Assembly: GCA_945859605.1 (NCBI GenBank)
Contig: OX243811.1
Location: forward strand, 34,137,950 to 34,201,949
DNA from: Lumbricus rubellus
Taxonomy: Eukaryota > Annelida > Clitellata > Crassiclitellata > Lumbricidae
Direction: 5' to 3'
DNA length: 64,000 nucleotides
The translations under genes were made by a program, and so were the position numbers. The notes beneath the pieces were generated by a model. That model had not been told where the DNA came from and searched no databases. It saw nothing but the letters and a program-made list of their open reading frames with translations. Position 1 is the stretch's first letter. Each line of letters starts with the position of its first letter. Positions 47,846 to 58,800 of this stretch are shown piece by piece.

Positions 47846-49476
47846 CCTGTGCCTTGGTTGAACCTGTCGATCAACTGCTACACGAATTTGACTCTGAAGC
47901 TTTAGTGACCAGTGCTGATCTGGTCAGTAGGTTGAAACTGCGATACGGAAGCACCGATCAAGCTGCTCTGTATCAAACTAAATTGAACACTCGTCGTCAG
48001 AAGGTGGGCGAGGACCTTGGTTCACTGGCTCAAGATATCCGGAAACTGATGATCCTCGCATTTCCGGGACCAACATCAACGCACAGCGAGACCATCGCTA
48101 TCAGAGCATTCCTGGATGCTCTACGAGATAAAGATCTGGCCCTGAAGGTACGAGAAAGAGAACCAGCCACCTTAGACAACGCCTACAAAATCGCCATGAG
48201 ACTGGAAGGCTATCGCTGGTCGGATGAAGACGCTGCCGATCGTCGTGATCGTCGTCCTGGGCGCATTTCGAATGTGAAGGAAACCGAACTTGACCTTGAC
48301 GAAAAGTTGAACCGACTTCAAGAACAGATGACCCGGAAGATGGAAGAAATGCTTCAGAAGTGGTCCCCGCAACCGAATACTACTTCTGCTGATGGACAAT
48401 TTCGACAGTGGCAACCGCGACGACCGTTTCAACCAAAGGAGAACAATGGCTTCAGAAATCAACCGGGGGATCGCCGTCCAAATAACCGTTTCCAAGGAGA
48501 AGCCCGAGACAACAGACGCTGCTACGAGTGTAATCAACCCGGGCACCTTTCTCGAGTTTGCCCTAGCAGGACAGACAACACATGGCAGAGAGAACAAGAA
48601 CAAGAACCAGAATCGAACACGGTGAACAATGCGAGACATGTGAAGGGACGAAATGACGCTTACCTTTCGGTAACCATAAAAGGTAAACATTTGCTGGGGC
48701 TGCTGGACTCGGGGTGTGAAATGACTCTGTGCCCTGCTTCGTTGGTAGACCCTGCCGAAATCCAACACTCTAAGCAATCCCTGTTAGCAGCAAACGGTTC
48801 AGCCATCCGTGTACTCGGCGAAACGAAACTGAAGTTGCAGATTGAAGGCCGACCATTCGAGATACCCTGTTTGGTGACTGAACAGGTTTCCGAACTAATT
48901 CTGGGTCTCTCGTGGATGAAGGACGAAAACGTTTTATGGCATGTGGGTCATAACTGGGTTCTGGTGGGGGAGCACAAGTTCTCAGTTCATTGCAAACCTC
49001 GCTCCAGACTGTGCAGAAGAATCGTGGTAACTCGTGACCCTCTGGCTGCATCAGATGGTGAGAAGGAGGAAAGAAACTTCGAACGAATTCATCGCCTGGA
49101 AGGAATCCATCTTCAGGAAGATGTGGAGAAACAACCGGAATCTGCGACGCCAGAAACTTCCTCTACGGAATCTTCGCCCCAAGTCTCTGCTGCCAAGGTG
49201 GTAGCCCAGAATCAACAGGATTGGGATGTGCATCCTCCATTCGTCCTCTCCGCTCATCGAGCCGGCGAGAGCGAAAGCACTGGAGTCATTCAGAATCATC
49301 TGCCAATTAGTCTAGTTTTAGAGAATATGCAAATTGCTGATGTTGTGTTGAATAAAGATGATTTTGTGGCTGTACCGATTAAACATGTGCAAGATAATTG
49401 TGGATTTGCAAGAAGGTTTATACAGCGCTCGAGCCCCAATAGGAACCACGGGAATGGGCCCGGGTATAGAAGGTAA
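47803..49476 (+). CDS. gag core, zinc knuckle and protease-like ORF of the LTR element
   Basis: 557 codons overlapping the previous ORF by 43 bases in another frame. Contains the rest of the capsid-like core, a CCHC zinc knuckle (CYECNQPGHLSRVC, about 48521-48562), and an aspartic protease segment with the LLDSG catalytic motif (about 48690-48740) followed by LILGLSWM. The ORF ends in TAA-type context at 49476, with no polymerase fusion. Family: Ty3-like by organisation; exact lineage unknown. Confidence 0.7.
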   Translation: MLNRWTEEEKLAQLTCALVEPVDQLLHEFDSEALVTSADLVSRLKLRYGSTDQAALYQTKLNTRRQKVGEDLGSLAQDIRKLMILAFPGPTSTHSETIAIRAFLDALRDKDLALKVREREPATLDNAYKIAMRLEGYRWSDEDAADRRDRRPGRISNVKETELDLDEKLNRLQEQMTRKMEEMLQKWSPQPNTTSADGQFRQWQPRRPFQPKENNGFRNQPGDRRPNNRFQGEARDNRRCYECNQPGHLSRVCPSRTDNTWQREQEQEPESNTVNNARHVKGRNDAYLSVTIKGKHLLGLLDSGCEMTLCPASLVDPAEIQHSKQSLLAANGSAIRVLGETKLKLQIEGRPFEIPCLVTEQVSELILGLSWMKDENVLWHVGHNWVLVGEHKFSVHCKPRSRLCRRIVVTRDPLAASDGEKEERNFERIHRLEGIHLQEDVEKQPESATPETSSTESSPQVSAAKVVAQNQQDWDVHPPFVLSAHRAGESESTGVIQNHLPISLVLENMQIADVVLNKDDFVAVPIKHVQDNCGFARRFIQRSSPNRNHGNGPGYRR

Positions 49477-51277
49477 TGTGATGTAATGTGATGGGCTTAG
49501 TTAAGTTGTTTGTGTTTGTTTTGTGTATTTAAATTGTTTATGTAGCGCTCGCATTAGTAGTTATTGTAAATGAAGTATTGTTGCGAAATGCTGATGTGAG
49601 TCGCATAATGGCGACGGAGTAATAGATCAGAGGGTAGAGTCCCCTCTTTCTTAGTTGATGTATGATGATACACTGTGGTTCAGTACTATTTATGTTCGTT
49701 GATATGTATATGATAACAGTGGTTAGGGATAAGATTATTGATGCTTGTCGTTTTATTGCATTGCGTTTTGTTGTTGTTGCCACAGTAAGAAAGGCAAATG
49801 TTGTGAATGTATTTTAAGGTTGAATTTGCATATGACTGTAATTTAGCATATTGAATTACGAGTAGCTTGAGCTTTGTAGCAGTTAGTGGACACAGTCTTT
49901 AGATGTTGACTAGTGAGTTGTATGGGTTGAATGTCTGAAAGGAACTAGTATGTCTGTGTGATGTGTAAGCTCCGAGTAGTTTGTGTGTAAGACAGATTGT
50001 AGACTTGTGAGTAGTCTAATGTCTCCGCAGTCAGTTTAGATTATATGAGAGGTGAGACAGATGACCTAGTGTTTAGAGTTGTGAGCTGTAGACGGCCTAG
50101 TTCTTTGGTATGCTTTACTAAGCAGTAAATCCTTTTGTTTACTAGTTAGCGTTACTGTTCTGCTCTGTTGTACTCCGTCTTGTAAGGTAGACGTGGAGAG
50201 GTCATAGCTTAGGTCAGAGAGAAACCCGTTAGTTTCTTGGGTATGTTTTACTAAACAGTAAATCCCTTTGTTTAACTTGTCTCGGGTGGTCTGCTCTGTT
50301 GTACTCCGTCTTGGAAGGGGGACGTGGAGAAATTATTGCATAGGTCGAGGATAATGCCGCCCTAGTGCGTATTAAGAATGCTTAGCTAAACAGAAAGCCT
50401 TTGTTTAGTAGTCTCAGCCTAAGTGTAATATGTTCTGTCTGTGATGATGTGCTGACTGCCCATGTTTATGAATGCTCAGAAAGGAGTTAGTTGCAATCGT
50501 TGGTGGTTGTATGTAGTGTCTGTAAGGGTGGTGTAAATGGAATACAGCATTAGTTAAAAGTGTTGTTGATTTCTAGCCCTGAGTAATACGTGAGCAGTAG
50601 TGTGGTCTGACGGGTTAGGAACAGAATTTGGTGATGCTGTGTGCAAATGAATTGTCAGAGTGATGGGATGAATATTCGCTTGGACATTTAAGATGTCTTG
50701 TGCTGTAGTTATTGATATGCTTTGGTATGTTGTGCTGTTTAATTGATAATATTACTGAATATGGTGCCGGGACATGACCTTTTAGTGTTTAGGAAGACAT
50801 TTATTTATCCTTGTAAGTGGTCCCGAGCAAGTGATGGTATTGGATGAAAAGTAGTGATTACAGAATATGATTGTTGTTTAACCTGTCATGCTTTGCTATT
50901 ACCCTTGATCAGTTGCTGCTGTCATCACGTACCGCTTAAGATATAACTGATAGTAGAATCATTCGCTGCAATTGTGATAGAAGCTGTTGTGTGTTCATGC
51001 GTTTCGTTTAGAGAGATGCCTTTTGCGAATTCTTAGTTGTGCAATGACCTGCAACGTTTTGTGAGATATACTTGAGATGTGGTACATCTCTAGCCATATT
51101 GTAATCGCAGTTGATGTGATTTAGCGAACTTTCTTTAGTTGATTGTGTTGATGTTCGGTCACTGTTTACATTATGGTATCCTCTACGGTACCGTTGCATA
51201 ATGTTTCTCGGTTATGATCAGCAGGAGCTGATAAATTTTCCTCTATGGTGGAAAATTTCGGACTAAGTGGGGGGAAG
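49477..51277 (+). other. Non-coding 3' internal region of the LTR element
   Basis: GT-rich sequence without long ORFs where pol would be expected. Includes a tandem duplication of about 125 bp (50105-50340) with repeated CAGTAAATCC and TCTGTTGTACTCCGTCTTG. Ends in the purine run AAGTGGGGGGAAG immediately before the LTR start at 51278, a good polypurine tract for plus-strand priming. Confidence 0.65.
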
Positions 51278-53105
51278 TGTAACGATCGTGGAAATTCCGA
51301 TCGTTAATTATAAATTTGCGGCCTAAAACGATTCGCGGCCTTGCTAAATTTGCGAGCGGTCCTCGGAGTTTAACCCCTTTTTGGAACTGACCGCCGGAGC
51401 AGTAATCCTTTTTAGCGGAGAATATTGCATTGCGACACTCTATTTTTAGATCGGCGGCAACGCAACCGTTTTGATTGGACCTCCTCGGTCACGGGTCACG
51501 TGACGTCGTCTCTGGTTGGCTGGAAACAGCTAGATCGGCAGACGGAGGAAAGGTTTCGAGGGTGCAACATCTCCGTGCTCGTGCCGACGAAATTGTTGAT
51601 AAAAATAAGAAGAATTCTGACAGAAATTTCATTGAAATAATTCGTTTAATAATTCAACGGACGAACGAGATATTGAAGATACTTCTGGTTAAGACCGTAG
51701 AGTCTGGAGGAAGTTTTTACGCTAAATTGTCGACGAAATAGAACCGAAATTCTTCCGTGGTAAATACTCTGGTAGACGATTCCTTGTGACCGCCATTGTC
51801 GTCATTGCCGATCGCTGCGATAACAATTACTGGAGGGGTAGAGAAGTATCTCTGTGGTTTTTATCTGATTCCTTAACCGAGAAAATTGAATAAGTATAAT
51901 CTGTGAATAATACTTTGGCTGTGTGCAGTGTTGATAGATAATTAGCAACGAATGGATCGCGTGCAATAATTAATTAGATAATTGATTGAGTATAAATTGA
52001 TTAGATAATAATGAACAATTCTTTCAGAAGAGAAACGCGCCTGTAAAACTGATATAAGATTTAACCTTCATAAGCCTAAAGTGTTTTACTTCAATAATCA
52101 GAGTAAAGTTAGAACATGTATTAGAAACGTGTAATAATTAAGTTGTGTAGTTAAACCTTACGGAACAGACTCTGAATATTGAACATTGTACAAGAACACT
52201 GCTTTTAATTTCAACTATTGTTAAACCGTGACAAAGTTTGTCAACTGCAGTTAAGATACGGTTGCTTAATTAAATAATCTAAACGAGTATTGAATAACTT
52301 TGACTTAAGATAACCCTGAAATGTCTGAGATATCTTATGAAGACGAGGTGGAGGAGGATAGGGAAGAGAATGAGGAAGGAGAAACCCCGGATGATAATGA
52401 CCCCGAGGGGATGAGTAAAACAGGAGTCGTTGAACTTCTACAGTCCTTCACTGGCACACTAGCAGAATTTATGGAGCGCCATGATTCTCAAATAGAGCAC
52501 CTAAATAACGAGATAAGTCAATTGCATGAACGCCCGGGTCAGTTTATCCCTTCTTCGAAGGAAGGTGAGGTAGTTTCGGAACGGCTAAGGGAAGTGGTAA
52601 CACCACTAAAGGAAAGGGGGATCCAAAAACCTGTTGGAGCGGATTCGAACCCTGACGACCTTTATGCAAATGAAGTCGTTGCTCTCAGACCGAGAGCCGC
52701 GGAGCTGTATGTCCCTTCCACTCGAGCTATCCTTGGTACCTGTGTAAGACAACCCCGGCCTGAAGTGGTGGAAGCAGGGCTTAAAGTGTGCCTGGACGGT
52801 CATGGACGGCGTCCAGGCACTTGTTTTAAAATCTGAACGCCGTCCTGCCACTTATTTGGCCTGCACAACAGGGAAATATAAGGAGCGTCCAGGCACTTCT
52901 TTTTCTACACTTTAACCACTGGGTGGAAGCTACCCTCCCTTACGGCCAATCAGGAATTGACTCTGCCCTGGCGCATACCGTAGAAACTGCTGACCCTGCT
53001 TATTTCGCATTATCTTCGGTTCCCCTCAATTCACGGACGCCGCTCCAACAGCGTGGCACCTCGTTTGGAAACACCTGGCAGTTTCCGAAAATGGGGGTCG
53101 CGACA
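51278..53105 (+). pseudogene. Second, truncated copy of the LTR and gag start
   Basis: Repeats 44910-46583 with a constant 6,368-bp offset until a 147-bp hAT element (52775-52921) interrupts gag, introducing a stop at 52836. gag resumes after the duplicated GGTGGAAG and ends abruptly at about 53105, at the AAACCAGG minisatellite. Confidence 0.85.
52775..52921. mobile_element. 147-bp hAT-type MITE inside the second gag copy
   Basis: Ends CAGGGCTTAAAGTGT and, from the right, CAGTGGTTAAAGTGT, with perfect GGTGGAAG flanks (52767-52774 and 52922-52929). The site is intact in the first gag copy at 46399-46406, which shows the pre-insertion state. Confidence 0.95.
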
Positions 53106-53720
53106 GTATAACTGTAAAACCAGGTTTACAGCTATCAGGCATCATTCTAAAGATCTGAAACCAGTTTGAACCGCTTTGAAGCCAGTCTATCTAGTTATCA
53201 AATATTACTTCTAAGAGATACGAAACAAGTTTAGCCTACAGTATAAAACCAGTTTGCACAGCAGCGAAACCAGTTTGTACAGCTATCAGGCGTTATTATT
53301 TCGAACAGACGATATTTGCTGAGATGTCTTTTCAACACCTCTTTTAACGTGATCGATCCAATATGAATATAAGATTATTCAAAAACAACGCAAATTGCAG
53401 ATACGTGGTTTTTGCTTAGCACGTATCTGGGAATAACGCTCTGTCATACTAAGGAAAAACAACGTAACTCAAGATACGTGGTTCTTCCTTATGATGCCAT
53501 GCGGTTTCTGGAGATACGTGTTTTTTACACACGCTGGTTCCCTGTGATGGAATTGAGATAGGAGTTTCACAATTTTTTCCAAGGTGTAGGACCATTAATA
53601 GATGCAGAATCTGCATCTAACTCAAAACGGCCAAATTTTGAGTTACGTGGTTCTTCCTTATGACGGCAGTATAATTAGTTAATTATAGGTTCTTCTATTT
53701 ATCTGAAGAACGGCGACTGG

Positions 53721-53920
53721 TCAGTTTGCGGTACACGCGTCGAAAGTGCTTAGAAAGTTTCTTCTGAAAGCGTACGCAGCAGCTCTGATGTTTGGAAGAT
53801 CGAAGGCGACGACAAGAAGGAAGGAGACGATGACGATGATGACAGAGACGACTCCAACGGCGTCGGAATATCTCGCCTCGAAGACTGGAACGACGAGACT
53901 TGATGGGATGCTTGGATGCG
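53721..53920 (-). CDS. Gene B terminal exon: membrane span and tail
   Basis: Acceptor GTTGTAG (phase 1). A linker [12 protein letters not shown] precedes a hydrophobic span ([19 protein letters not shown]) and a short tail ([20 protein letters not shown] and a few more residues). It matches the gene A terminal exon in span, AFD junction and FRR.F.S tail pattern. Lacks the YVQPL end of gene A. Confidence 0.75.
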
Positions 53921-55788
53921 CTACAACATCACATACGACGCAACCAAACTGACATAGAATGAGGTGGGTGGGTGGGTGGGTGGAAATTGGGTGGGTGGAT
54001 GGATGGATGGATGGCGGATGGACGGATGGATGGACGGACGGGTACGTGGACCGTGGATGGGTGTGTGGATGGGTGGATGGATGGGTTTGGGAGGATGGGT
54101 GTGTGGGTGGGTGGGTGGACGGACGGATACTAGATGGATAGATCATAGATGGATGATCATGGATCTGTGACAGGACAGACGGAGAGTGAAAGAGCCTATA
54201 ACTCGAAGAACGCACTATGTTGTGATGAAGAAAAATCTGAAGACCTACATGTATTAAAGGCATGAATTTGAGAAGCACTTAACCAGCTCATGAATATACG
54301 ACTGTGCTGACTGAGATAGATACACGGAGAGAGATAGAGACACACACAGTGAGAAATAGGGAGTGAGAGACAGAGTAAGGGAACAAAGGAGAGGGATAGG
54401 ATATAGGCCTACGCCTACAGAAACAAACAATAAACAAGTGCACATTCAAACAATATTATTCGGCTGCTTTTGTGCTATCTTACTTACCAGTACAGTCGGG
54501 CACAGCGGGTGTCCAGCGACCCGAATCGTCACAAGTGGACACTGTGCTCAGCTGTCTAGTGGTCAGCCAGTGACCCTCTGGACAGGACACGTTGACCACC
54601 GTGTTGAAGCTGCCATTGATCGTCGAGAGGATGCGAGGAGCCAGAGGTGGACAAGAAACAGCTGCCATGACAGAAAGCAATATACCAGCATTAGTATAGC
54701 TAGGCCTATAGTTATTATAGTAATAATAACAATTATATAGTTATTAGCAATAATAATTAGGAATTTTATAGTTATTATGGTAATAATAATAGTTATATTA
54801 TATTAACGTGTAATAGAAATATATGCAGCATGATGCATTATAATATGACAATACTTAGAACAGGTCTGTTGTTTTACTGAATTAGTGAAGCGTATGCCTA
54901 TATACATTAATTTGATACAATGTATATTATATAATATATGCATAATTATAATATTGTCATATTGAATTGTAAAACGTTATGTTGCAATGCTTTGTTAGTT
55001 GGGTCATATTGCGTTAGGCCTGTACTAGACTATTATAGGCCTACTGCGCCTGATGCTGTTATTACTTTGCGTTTCTATTGCATAAATTATTTTAGGTGTA
55101 GGTTTTATTGCAAGTCTTTAATATAAAACTAACGACCATAATAATTTATGATCTCTAGATTCTGGTAATTTTCGATGAATTTTTCTGGTTAGGTGCTTCA
55201 CCACAGTTGCGTGGTATAACTTATAATTGAGTGATTCATGATGACGTAGGCCTATTGATATCACTACGACGTAGGCCTACGTGTGCAGCTGCTGTAGTTC
55301 AGTTCAGACCAGATGCCATCAGCTTCGCAGAATATCGTCACGTTAGCGACATCTCTGGTGAACCAGTATCCGTGGAGACACGTGATCGTGACGGCTGTTC
55401 CGTAAGTCATTGGACCGGAACTGACCATCTCGGAATTCATCACCACCAGAGCGGAACCGCACTCGATGGCTGATCAATAAATATTCACCAATTTAATTAA
55501 TAGGTCCATTCAAGAAATATTAATTAAGCTGTACATTAGTCTGGTTATAGTAAATAGTACGTTTAAATATTTTAATTACACTACTACTAAGCTTATGAGA
55601 TAAATTTATTAAGAGTGATAGCTATAGGCTATGATTAGTTAAAATACTAATCAAATCCATGAAATGAAAATAATATTAATAGACAATTATTAATTAAATT
55701 GCTGAACAAATTATTATTTCAATTATGATCACTTAAATAGTATGCATAATTTACACCACCTCTTAAACATGACCTTCGTAATCAACCT

Positions 55789-55829
<41 letters not shown>

Positions 55830-58800
55830 CCTAATTATAATATTATAGCCTAAGAGAGATAATTTAGTAGGCCTACTTATCCTAGGCCAGGTAGGCCTAT
55901 ATAATATAATTTTATATATATATGTATATATATATTAGCAATATGAAACCCATAGCCAGTGTTGTTGAAAGTATCGGGCAAATGTACTTAAGTAAAAGTA
56001 AAAGTAAAATGGATTTTAGTTACTTAAGTAAAAGTAAAAGTACTCGTCACAAATTTTACTTAAGTAAAAGTAAAAAGTAGCCCCTTCAAATAATACTTTT
56101 TAAGTAAAAAGTAAAAGTACCGAGTCTTTCTATAAGCTTAACTCAATCGATTATTAACCGTCAAAAATACTAAATTCTCGAAATGGTACTTATCGTTGAG
56201 TCTAGTACGCACGCTTCCGATTCATTGTTAGCACAATGCACAGCCGAAGAATCGTTCTGCTGCAGAAATGGCAGTGCATCCAGCGTGCAACACTCATCGA
56301 AAATCTATTTTTAGGCATGCAAATTTGAATCAGCTGTCTTAGCTTGGCGAAACGAAATGTTAATTAGCGCTTTGAAGTAACGAACATTGTAACAAGTGTC
56401 GCATAAATTTTAACGAAGTAAAAGTACTGAAATATGGGTAAAATTTTACTTCGTTGAAAGTAAAAGTATTTCATTTTTTCGATACTTCGTTACATGTGAA
56501 AGTACTCAAACTTTTACTTAAGTACAGTAACGCGTTACTTTTACTTCGTTACTGTACAACACTGCCCATAGCCTACCTGCACAGTTGAAATCGCTTGACC
56601 AATGTCCATACTCGGTACAAAAGACAGCCGCTGAGGTCATGCCATTGGCCAGCTGGTATCCATGGTAACAGCTGACCAGCAATTGCGCTCCGTATGCATT
56701 GTCTGATGCGTCGATATAACTATTGTTCAACGGAGTCGGGAGAGGACAGCGAACAACTACACAGAAAACAGCTAGGCCTATGTATAATTGTATATTGTAT
56801 ATTGTATAGGCCTATTATTTTACACTAACATAACTTATTTACCATAGGGCTTAGGCTAACATAACATATTGTCGGGCATATTTGCGGTATCTGGAATCGA
56901 GACACGTGTAGTATTTTCGGACAGTAGACTAGGCTACCTAATGACAATCCTAACCATAACCGACCTTCACGACACCTAACCTTAACTGACGCTCACAGTC
57001 CCTGTTACTGCAGTTACATGTATGCCTATGCCCGTTGTCGCTGAACAATTCCGTAGAGCGTATATATATATATAGCTACCTCATGTAGCAGATTTTTATG
57101 ACTACCTAATCTGATTGTAGGCCTATTATAATATAATAGGCCTAATATATAGGCTACCTCATGTAGGCCCTAGCAGGTTTTTATGACTACCCATTACCCA
57201 ATCTGATTGTAGGCCTATAATGTTACTTTGATATATTCTGTAGGCCTACTATTTTTGCAATTTCAAAGATTTTTGCCGACTCAGGACTCCAACCCCAAGT
57301 GCGAATAGGGGAATCATCATCAAAATGAGTGAAAGGCATGGCCATATCGCCGCTGGATCCACTTTGCACTTTACTACAGCCTCAGTTCCATAAGTTACCA
57401 CTCACGGCATGACCCACTGAATCTGTTTGTAGGCCTATTTGCATTCTTTCTACTTACCGTCACATTCCACGTTGGCTGAACTCCACTTGGAACCGTCACA
57501 GACAATGGATACAACAGCGCTGGTATTGGAGAGCGCGTACCCAGTATCACATGAGTAACCCACCACCGTGCCCTTGTCGGCGATGGAGATGTTTGGGTGA
57601 ACGTGGTCGTACGATGGAACTGGGTCACATCTTTCATCTTCAATCGATGAATAAATCAATAAATCAATCAATAAATGAATCAATACATAAATAGGCCTAA
57701 ATATTAATACATCAATAAATCGACCAATCAATCATACAAATAACCAATCAATCAATCAATCATACAAATAACCAATCAATCAGTTACCGTATCATCATTT
57801 GGCCTGTAGGCCTAATTATAGTTCGATGCAGTCTATAACACTATGTATTTTAACGGATAAAATGACAACGACTGGGACAAAGTCTCCCGGCCACGATTGA
57901 CCAGAAGAGCAATTTTTTATTATGCATTTCTATATTTAAGTCATGCATAAAAGTTTGAAAACATGACATTTGTCCCAGTAGCCTACTTGGACGGTTAAAA
58001 TATTATATACAGAACCATCATGCACGATTTCCCTATCTCAGAGATACAATAAATATTCAAACAATGAAGCAATCAACATTGAAGCATTCAATCAACCAGA
58101 ACATCAGTCATAATTTAGAAAGTTAGCATAGGAATAGGTTCCATGGATTATTAAGACACTCACAAGCGCATGAGATATTTTCTTCATGATCCCAGTTTCC
58201 TCTTTCATCACAGACGATCGATTTTCTTGTTGAACCATCTGGAAACTTCTGACCTTCAACGTCACACACGTAATGTAGACGGACATGGAAAGGAAATATG
58301 AGAGCACCGTCATCGTCGTCCGCCTGCAGCAGATGATGATCACGACCGATGGACTCAATAGAAGCGTTCTGGATCAGAGGTGGATCAGTGCAGAGGACGG
58401 CTGCAAATCCATTGTCAATTATTAACTTATTATAATTAATTATAGGCCTACGTACATAATAATTGATTATATGTGTTTGCATCAAGTCGAATGCACTGAT
58501 AATATTCTCGTGCACGATTACAGACAATAGGCTATAGTTTTTTGGCTACATGTTTAGGTAAAAATTTTTGCTAATTGCTAAATATCGACTAAAGTTAGTC
58601 TAAACACATGGGTTCTATTTTATTTTGTCAAGATGCTTAAATTCGGTCTGATCTGTTGAAATTGTGAACAATTTTTAATTAGTACAATAGGACTACCGGT
58701 ACTGTACAGGTCTATGTGCATCAAGACTTTTTATATTACGCTCTTTTTGGTACAACACAAGGGCACAAAAGTAACAACTAATGAATCGTGTGGCATCAGG

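Larger units (their letters stand above)
44910..53105 (+). mobile_element. Tandem LTR retrotransposon (Ty3-like gag/protease, no polymerase seen)
   Basis: An LTR start TGTAACGATCG occurs at 44910 and, 6,368 bp later, at 51278. The second is preceded by a polypurine tract. Between them lie gag-like and protease-like ORFs (45953-49476) and a 1.8-kb region with no reverse transcriptase, RNase H or integrase motif. After the second LTR the 5' internal region and gag start repeat with no difference found by eye over about 1.5 kb, then break off at 53105. The order is LTR, internal, LTR, truncated internal. The LTR 3' limit cannot be fixed because both copies continue identically past it. Confidence 0.75.
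43249..53667. mobile_element. Putative element bounded by inverted CATAAGGAAGAACCACGTA ends, with nested insertions
   Basis: At 43249 the plus strand reads TCATAAGGAAGAACCACGTA; the same word appears inverted ending at about 53667 and again inverted near 53495. Inside both ends lie further ACGTATCT words beside AAAAACAACG, and inside those an AAACCAGTTTG minisatellite with the same orientation on both sides of the LTR insertion. Without the LTR nest (44910-53105) and the 586-bp hAT element, about 1.6 kb remains. No target duplication or ORF was found, so a single unclassified transposon is an inference. Confidence 0.45.

Noticed and set aside
49477..51277. Search for reverse transcriptase/integrase in the LTR element
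   Set aside because: No long ORF and no recognisable catalytic motif in any frame by eye; reported as absent rather than decayed.
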